DNA of 64,000 nt from DATMER01 sp963741305. Its GTDB lineage: Bacteria > Acidobacteriota > Thermoanaerobaculia > Multivoradales > UBA5704. Position numbers and translations under genes: made by a program. Each line of letters opens with the position of its first letter. Position 1 is the first letter of the stretch. This document shows, piece after piece, positions 58,937 through 64,000 of this stretch. A model generated the notes under the pieces. The model did not search any database. It was not told where the DNA came from and saw only the letters and a list, made by a program, of their open reading frames with translations. The DNA lies in contig CAVUHL010000003.1 in the NCBI GenBank assembly GCA_963741305.1, positions 3,038,001-3,102,000 on the forward strand. Direction: 5' to 3'.

Positions 58937-60421
58937 ATGAAGAAAACCCTCGCCGTCCTCGGAATCGCCATCCTCGTCCTCATGGCCGTCCTCCTGGTCA
59001 GGGCCGCCACGCTGGAGTCGCGCCAAGTCAAAGCGGAACCGGTCACCGACCTGACGGTCGACGCCAATGCCGTGGCACAACGGCTGGCCGGGGCGGTCCG
59101 CTTCCCCACCGTCTCGCACGAGCAGGGGCGGGATGTCGAGGCCAAGGCATTCCTCGATCTCCACCGATATCTGGAGGCGAGCTTCCCCCGCGTGCACCAG
59201 ACGCTGACGCGGGAGGCCGTGGCGGACTACAGCCTCCTCTACACCTGGCCGGGATGGAAGCCGGAGCTGCCGCCCATCCTCCTCATGTCCCACATGGACG
59301 TGGTGCCCGTCGAGCCCGGCACGGAGAAGCAGTGGGCGCATCCACCCTTCTCCGGCGCGATCGTGGACGGCTACATCTGGGGCCGGGGTGCCCTGGACGA
59401 CAAGGTGTCGATGCTCGGAGTCCTGGAAGGGATCGAGCTGCTGGTGGCCCAAGGGTTCCAGCCGGAGCGCACGGTGCTGCTCGCGTTTGGCCACGACGAG
59501 GAGGTCGGCGGCCTGCGCGGCGCGGCAACCATCGCCAAGCTGCTGGAGAGCCGGGGGGTGCGGCCGGCGATGATCCTCGACGAGGGGGGAATCATCGCCA
59601 AGGGGATGGTCCCCGGGCTCGACTCCCCCATCGCCATGATCAGCACGGCCGAAAAGGGATTCGTGACGGTGGAGCTGACCGCCCGCGGCCAAGGGGGCCA
59701 CTCGTCCATGCCGCCGCGCAGCACTTCCATCGGCCTGGTCGCCGCCGCGGTGCAAAAGCTGGAGCAGAACCCCATGCCGGCCCGGATCGACGGCGCCACC
59801 CGCGAGTCTTTCAACTTCCTGGCACCCGAGCTGTCTCTCGGAGCGCGCGTGCCGCTCGCCAACCTCTGGCTGTTCGAGCCGCTGGTGAAGAAGCAGTTTT
59901 CGCGCGAGGCCGCCTCGGACGCCCGCATGCGCACGACCACGGCGGCCACCATGATCCGCGGCGGGGTCAAGGAGAACGTGCTCCCCAGCGAGGCCAAGGC
60001 CTGGGTCAACTTCCGCATCCTGCCGGGGGATACGGTCGCGTCCGTTCTGGAGCACGTGCGCGAGACGGTCGGGCCCGGCATCGAGGTGGCGGTCTCGGGC
60101 AAGATGGCCTCCGAGCCGTCACCCGCGTCCCCGGCGGACGCGGATTCCTTCCGCCTCCTCCAAACCACGCTGTCCCAAGTGTTCCCCGGAATGCTGGCCG
60201 CGCCCAATCTCCTCTCGGGAGGAACGGACACGAAGCACTTCCAGAAGCTGAGCGCGAACGTATACCGGTTCATCCCGGTGTCGGTCACGGCCGAGGATCT
60301 GGGCCGCATCCACGGCACGAACGAGCGGGTGAGCGTCCAGGATTACGCCGGGGCCGTGCGTTTCTACGCGCAGCTGGTGCGCAATGCGGCAGGCGGCTCG
60401 GGGCCGCCAAAACCGATGTAG
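58937..60421 (+). CDS. M20-family peptidase, PM20D1/carboxypeptidase-S-like
   Basis: The 494-residue protein begins with a membrane anchor or signal (MKKTLAVLGIAILVLMAVLLVRAA). Metal-site motifs follow: LLMSHMDVVPV, WGRGALDDKVS, GHDEEVGGLRGA with the catalytic Glu pair, a dimerisation insert (GQGGHSSMPPRSTSIG), and LLSGGTDTKHF near the end. The order and spacing match the PM20D1/CPS branch, which hydrolyses or makes N-acyl amino acids or cleaves peptides. Located after the integron, in chromosomal-type sequence. Monocistronic. Confidence 0.88.
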   Translation: MKKTLAVLGIAILVLMAVLLVRAATLESRQVKAEPVTDLTVDANAVAQRLAGAVRFPTVSHEQGRDVEAKAFLDLHRYLEASFPRVHQTLTREAVADYSLLYTWPGWKPELPPILLMSHMDVVPVEPGTEKQWAHPPFSGAIVDGYIWGRGALDDKVSMLGVLEGIELLVAQGFQPERTVLLAFGHDEEVGGLRGAATIAKLLESRGVRPAMILDEGGIIAKGMVPGLDSPIAMISTAEKGFVTVELTARGQGGHSSMPPRSTSIGLVAAAVQKLEQNPMPARIDGATRESFNFLAPELSLGARVPLANLWLFEPLVKKQFSREAASDARMRTTTAATMIRGGVKENVLPSEAKAWVNFRILPGDTVASVLEHVRETVGPGIEVAVSGKMASEPSPASPADADSFRLLQTTLSQVFPGMLAAPNLLSGGTDTKHFQKLSANVYRFIPVSVTAEDLGRIHGTNERVSVQDYAGAVRFYAQLVRNAAGGSGPPKPM

Positions 60422-60490
60422 GGGCGACCCTTGTGGCCGCCCTCCGGTCCGGGGCCACCACCGGAAGGGCACCCACAAGGGGTGCCCCTA
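60419..60490. repeat. Two-tier palindrome (REP/MITE-like)
   Basis: TAGGGGCGACCCTTGTGG (60419-60436) pairs with CCACAAGGGGTGCCCCTA (60473-60490) at 16 of 18 positions, enclosing a second stem GCCCTCCGGT/ACCGGAAGGGC. It starts at the stop codon of the peptidase gene and may act as its terminator or be a small mobile repeat. Confidence 0.6.
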
Positions 60491-60511
60491 CACAGCAGAC
60501 GTGTCAGGCCG

Positions 60512-60958
60512 TTAGAACTTGAACAGCGCGTCGAAGGCGGACCGGGCGTCGCCGGGATTGCCCTTGTTGGAGTCCTTGGCGAACTCCTGGGCCACCTTGG
60601 GGGTGAAGAGCGGGCATTCGTTGCGGGTGCTCTTCTTCAGGATCTTCGCCGGGACCTCTTCGAAGCGGCGGCACTCCCAGCGCACGGAGGTGTCGAAGGA
60701 GACGCAGTTGGTGCAGGTGTGGAGATCCTTGCCGCAGCTCATACAGGTCGCGTCGATGGGGACCTCGTCGAAGAGCGGCTGCTTTTCGCCGCACCTGGCA
60801 CAGCGGAACACGTTATCGGATGGCGCGCCCAGCCCCCGGCCGCGAGGGCCGTCTTTTTTCTCCCGTGGACCCTGGGGTCCCCGGCCCCCCCCGGACCCTT
60901 GCGAGCCACGCTCGTCATCCTTATAGCCCCTCTGCCTGTACTTCGGTTCGTCGGACAT
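60512..60958 (-). CDS. Zinc-ribbon hypothetical protein (148 aa)
   Basis: A disordered, Gly/Arg-rich start (RGYKDDERGSQGSGGGRGPQGPREKKDGPRGRG) precedes FRCARCGEKQPLFDEVPIDATCMSCGKDLHTCTNCVSFDTSVRWECRRF, a double CX2C zinc ribbon with extra cysteines, and NECPLFTPK. The ribbon suggests nucleic-acid or protein binding; I recall similar proteins as a conserved unnamed family. It is divergent from yhbY, 24 bp away. Confidence 0.75.
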   Translation of the reverse strand: MSDEPKYRQRGYKDDERGSQGSGGGRGPQGPREKKDGPRGRGLGAPSDNVFRCARCGEKQPLFDEVPIDATCMSCGKDLHTCTNCVSFDTSVRWECRRFEEVPAKILKKSTRNECPLFTPKVAQEFAKDSNKGNPGDARSAFDALFKF

Positions 60959-60982
60959 GGGGCTAGTCTACAATGCTTCCCC

Positions 60983-61351
60983 ATGGCGAAACTGAACAGC
61001 GCTCAGAGGAAGCACTTGCGCGGCCTGGCCCATGCGCTGAAGCCCGTGGTCCAGATCGGCAAGCAGGGATTGACGGAAGCGACGATCCGCCAAGCGGACG
61101 AAGCGCTGAACGACCATGAGCTGATCAAAGTCCAGGCTGCGGTGCCGCGCGAGGAGAAGCGCGAGGTCGCGGACCGCCTTGCGAGCGAGCTCGAGGCCGA
61201 AATCGCCGGGCACATCGGGCATGTGGTCATCCTGTACCGGGAGCATCCGGACCCGGAGGAGCGGGTGATCGAGATTCCGGCGGTTGTCAGGAAAGGACCA
61301 AAAGGACCTAAAGGACCGAAAGGACAGGAAAGACAGAACGGCCTTACTTAA
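60983..61351 (+). CDS. yhbY: YhbY-type RNA-binding protein (CRM domain)
   Basis: The 122-residue product MAKLNSAQRKHLRGLAHALKPVVQIGKQGLTEATIRQADEALNDHELIKVQ is the CRM/YhbY domain: L...Q...LR..AH.LKP.V.IG..GLT......I...L..HELIKV. The domain contains the GxxG-type loop (IGKQGLT) that contacts rRNA, and the protein acts in large-subunit assembly. The usual length is about 97 residues; here an extra tail carries three GPK repeats (KGPKGPKGPKG), which may be a short codon-repeat expansion. ATG 60983 is chosen by alignment to the family. Confidence 0.9.
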   Translation: MAKLNSAQRKHLRGLAHALKPVVQIGKQGLTEATIRQADEALNDHELIKVQAAVPREEKREVADRLASELEAEIAGHIGHVVILYREHPDPEERVIEIPAVVRKGPKGPKGPKGQERQNGLT

Positions 61352-61397
61352 GCCCCTGGTTCTTGCCCCCTCCTTCTCCATTGGCTAAGCTCCGCGG

Positions 61398-64000
61398 ATG
61401 CTTAGACCAGCCCTGCGCCCCTGGATTCTGATCCTCCTGCTGTTCGTGCCCTCGGCGAGCTTCGCGGCGAAGAAGCCTGCGAAGGCCGAGGAGCCGAAGA
61501 AGGAAGCCGGCCTCTCCGATCCCGCAGGGCTCGAGGGGCTCAAGTACCGCGCCATCGGCCCGGCCTGGGGCGGGCGTGTGTCCCGCGCTTCGGGAGTCCC
61601 CGGCGATCCGCTCACGTACTACGCGGCCACGGCGTCCGGCGGAGTCTGGAAGTCGGCCGACGGCGGGTTCAGCTGGAAGCCGGTCTTCGACGACCAGCCG
61701 ATCTCCTCGATCGGCTCGATCGCCGTGTCCCCTTCTGATCCCAACGTGGTCTACGTCGGTTCGGGCGAGGCGAACATCCGGGGAAACGTGGCGGCGGGCA
61801 ACGGCATCTACAAGTCGATCGACGCGGGCAAGACCTGGACCCATGTCTGGAAGCAGGAGGGGCAGATCGGGACCATGGCGGTCCATCCGCGCAACCCGGA
61901 CGTGGCTTTCGCGGCCGTGCTCGGCCACGCGTTCGGCCCCAACCCCGAGCGCGGCATTTATCGCACGAAGGACGGCGGCAGGATCTGGGAGCAGGTGCTC
62001 AAGAAGGATGTGGACACCGGCGCCTCGGACGTGGCCATCGATCCCTCGAACCCGAACATCGTGTTCGCAGGGCTCTGGCAGGCGCGGCGCCGGCCCTGGG
62101 AGATGACGAGCGGCGGACCGGGCAGCGGCCTCTATGTCTCCCGCGACGGCGGCGACTCCTGGACCCAGCTCAAGCAGGGTGAGGCCGGCCTCCCCGAAGG
62201 CACGTGGGGCAAGGTGGGGGTCGCGGTGGCGCCGTCCGACGGGCGGCGCGTCTATGCTCTGATCGAGGCCGAGAAGGGCGGGCTCTTCCGCTCCGACGAC
62301 GGTGGCGAGAGCTGGACCCTCGCCACGCGCTCACGCGAGCTGCGGCAGCGCGCCTGGTACTACACCACGGTCACGGTCAGCCCGGGCAACCCCGACGAGG
62401 TCTGGGTCCCCAACGTGCCCATGCTCAAGAGCATCGATGGCGGCAAGACGTTCAAGCAGCTCTTCCTCAGCCACGGCGACCACCATGACCTGTGGATCGA
62501 TCCCGGGAACCCGAAGCGGATGATCGGCGCGGACGACGGCGGAGTGGACGTTTCGAACGACGGCGGGGAGACCTGGAGCCCGGCGGTGCTGCCGATCGGG
62601 CAGTTCTACCACATCTCCGTGGACGACCGGACGCCGTTCCAGGTGGCCGGCGCGCTGCAGGACATCGGCACTGCGCAAGGGCCGAGCAACTCGCTGAGCT
62701 TCCGCGGGATCGTCAACGCCGACTGGCACGACGTAGGCGGCGGCGAAGCCGGCTGGGTGGCCTCGGACCCCTCGGACCCGAACATCGTCTACGCGGGCGA
62801 GTACCTGGGTATCATGACCCGTTACGACCATCGCATCGGGGAGGCGCGCAACGTCAGCGCCTGGCCGGACAACCCGTCGGGCTGGGCCCCCAAGGACATG
62901 CGCTACCGCTTCCAGTGGACCGCGCCCATCCACATCTCACCGCACGATCCGAAGACGGTCTATCACGGTGCCAACGTCCTCTTCCGCACGCGGGACGGTG
63001 GCCAGAGCTGGGATGCCATCAGCCCGGACCTGACCCGCGACGACGAGTCCAAGCAGCAATGGTCCGGCGGCCCGGTCACCGGCGACAACACCGGCGTCGA
63101 GACCTACTGCACGATCTTCGTCGTGGCCGAGTCGCCGCTCGAAAAGGGGCTGATCTGGGCGGGCAGCGACGATGGCCTCGTACACCTCACCCGTGACAGC
63201 GGAGGCAAGTGGGAAAACCTGACGAAGGACATCCCCGGCTTCCCCGAGTGGGGCACGGTGAGCATGATCGAGCCTTCGCGCTTCGACGCGGGCACGGCCT
63301 ATCTGGTGGCCGACGCCCACCGGCTGGACGACATGCAGCCCTATCTCTGGAAGACCTCGGATTTCGGGAAGACGTGGAAGCGTCTGGACAAAAACCTGCC
63401 CCGCGACGTCTATCTCCATTCCGTGCGCGAGGACCCCGCCCGGAAGGGGATGCTCTATCTCGGCACCGAGCGTGGCGTGGCCGTGTCGCGGGACGATGGG
63501 GCCACCTGGAGTGGGTTGCGCCTGAACCTCCCCACCGTGGCCGTCCACGACCTCGTGGTCAAGGACGACAGCCTGGTGCTGGGCACCCACGGCCGGTCGG
63601 CCTGGATCCTGGACAACCTTTCGATGGTGCGGGCGCAGTCACCCGAGGCCATGGCCAAGGACGTTCACCTCTACCCCGCTGCGGACGCGGTACGCTGGAT
63701 CTGGCATCGCGGCCCCCGCCTCACCGTCCGCGTGGGACAGAACCCCGCGGCGGGAGCCCCTCTCCATTACTGGCTCAAGGAGGAGCCCAAGGGGGAGGTG
63801 ACGATCGAGATCCTGGACGCGGCCGGCACCCTGGTGCGCAAAATGAGCAGCGCCGAGCCGGAGCCCATCGGGTTCAGCGAGTACATGGAGGACGAGAAGG
63901 ATTTCCAGAAGACCAGGACGCTCGGCAAGAAGAAGGGGCTGCAGCGCGCGGACTGGGACCTTGCCTGGGAAGGCGCGGAGCTGATCCGGGGAGGAATGCT
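61398..64000 (+). CDS. VPS10/BNR-repeat secreted beta-propeller protein (3' end off window)
   Basis: Signal peptide MLRPALRPWILILLLFVPSASFA. At least 867 residues follow in-frame to the window end. Repeated Asp-boxes mark propeller blades: KSADGGFSWKPV, KSIDAGKTWTHV, RTKDGGRIWEQV, VSRDGGDSWTQL, RSDDGGESWTLA, KSIDGGKTFKQL, VSNDGGETWSPA, RTRDGGQSWDAI and VSRDDGATWSGL. The 'GLKYRAIGPAWGGRVSRASGVPGDPLTYYAATASGGVWKS' start is typical of the large VPS10-like/'glycosyl hydrolase' proteins common in Acidobacteria and Bacteroidetes, whose function is unproven. Exported; the C-terminus was not seen. Confidence 0.88.
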   Translation, partial: MLRPALRPWILILLLFVPSASFAAKKPAKAEEPKKEAGLSDPAGLEGLKYRAIGPAWGGRVSRASGVPGDPLTYYAATASGGVWKSADGGFSWKPVFDDQPISSIGSIAVSPSDPNVVYVGSGEANIRGNVAAGNGIYKSIDAGKTWTHVWKQEGQIGTMAVHPRNPDVAFAAVLGHAFGPNPERGIYRTKDGGRIWEQVLKKDVDTGASDVAIDPSNPNIVFAGLWQARRRPWEMTSGGPGSGLYVSRDGGDSWTQLKQGEAGLPEGTWGKVGVAVAPSDGRRVYALIEAEKGGLFRSDDGGESWTLATRSRELRQRAWYYTTVTVSPGNPDEVWVPNVPMLKSIDGGKTFKQLFLSHGDHHDLWIDPGNPKRMIGADDGGVDVSNDGGETWSPAVLPIGQFYHISVDDRTPFQVAGALQDIGTAQGPSNSLSFRGIVNADWHDVGGGEAGWVASDPSDPNIVYAGEYLGIMTRYDHRIGEARNVSAWPDNPSGWAPKDMRYRFQWTAPIHISPHDPKTVYHGANVLFRTRDGGQSWDAISPDLTRDDESKQQWSGGPVTGDNTGVETYCTIFVVAESPLEKGLIWAGSDDGLVHLTRDSGGKWENLTKDIPGFPEWGTVSMIEPSRFDAGTAYLVADAHRLDDMQPYLWKTSDFGKTWKRLDKNLPRDVYLHSVREDPARKGMLYLGTERGVAVSRDDGATWSGLRLNLPTVAVHDLVVKDDSLVLGTHGRSAWILDNLSMVRAQSPEAMAKDVHLYPAADAVRWIWHRGPRLTVRVGQNPAAGAPLHYWLKEEPKGEVTIEILDAAGTLVRKMSSAEPEPIGFSEYMEDEKDFQKTRTLGKKKGLQRADWDLAWEGAELIRGGM

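Noticed and set aside
1..64000. rRNA or tRNA genes
   Set aside because: No rRNA segment or convincing tRNA cloverleaf with a T-loop GGTTCGAATC-type motif was found by eye; a tRNAscan run would be needed to exclude tRNA.

Overview
The window looks like the chromosome of a high-GC, Gram-negative, environmental bacterium. Outer-membrane biology is evident (LpxC, a TonB-dependent receptor, several lipoproteins, a probable beta-barrel protein). The mix of rhombosortase with its target lipoprotein, a Ser/Thr kinase with an extracytoplasmic domain, a VPS10-like beta-propeller and a PM20D1-like M20 peptidase would suit Acidobacteriota or a neighbouring phylum. That placement is inference from gene content; no rRNA or tRNA gene was seen.

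Positions 1-22,100 are accessory. A partial Ser/Thr kinase leads into an isolated secreted Asp-box gene flanked by short direct repeats. A block typical of conjugative or integrative elements follows: a coupling-type ATPase, a replication-relaxation protein, a large PD-(D/E)XK nuclease next to a HEPN protein (candidate defence pair), a serine recombinase with a small partner, a RuvC-like nuclease, a CHC2 zinc-finger primase-like protein, a SymE-like toxin, ribbon-helix-helix proteins and a secreted metzincin. An IS21 element has inserted into the last codons of a ribbon-helix-helix gene. The block ends with a RAYT fragment abutting a double helix-turn-helix regulator.

Positions 22,400-41,800 are mostly chromosomal: a coupled three-gene envelope operon, small secreted or hypothetical genes, a TonB-dependent receptor, a radical SAM protein, a TIR-phosphofructokinase fusion, the rhombosortase/rhombotarget pair, an unrecognised 750-residue protein, an epimerase/HEAT/DUF2071 run behind twin palindromic operators, and an operon with a response regulator fused to LpxC.

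Positions 41,820-46,080 are a 21-bp tandem repeat array (about 70 units) interrupted at the same unit position by two apparently identical 1,344-bp IS3-family elements. It abuts the 5' end of the lpxC operon.

Positions 46,170-58,750 are the remains of an integron. A C-terminal scrap of an integron integrase precedes a cassette array with recognisable attC sites. Two IS110/IS1111-type elements and one group IIC intron, both kinds of element known to target attC, sit in attC or attC-like sequence. Cassettes encode a possible nuclease, a phage tail-collar protein, an Abi/HEPN protein, a membrane protein and lipoproteins.

From 58,900 the window returns to chromosomal genes: an M20 peptidase, a zinc-ribbon protein, YhbY and a VPS10-like protein running off the end. 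The strongest candidate for an undescribed system is the TIR-phosphofructokinase protein (30,586-32,715), followed by the PD-(D/E)XK + HEPN pair (6,753-10,220).
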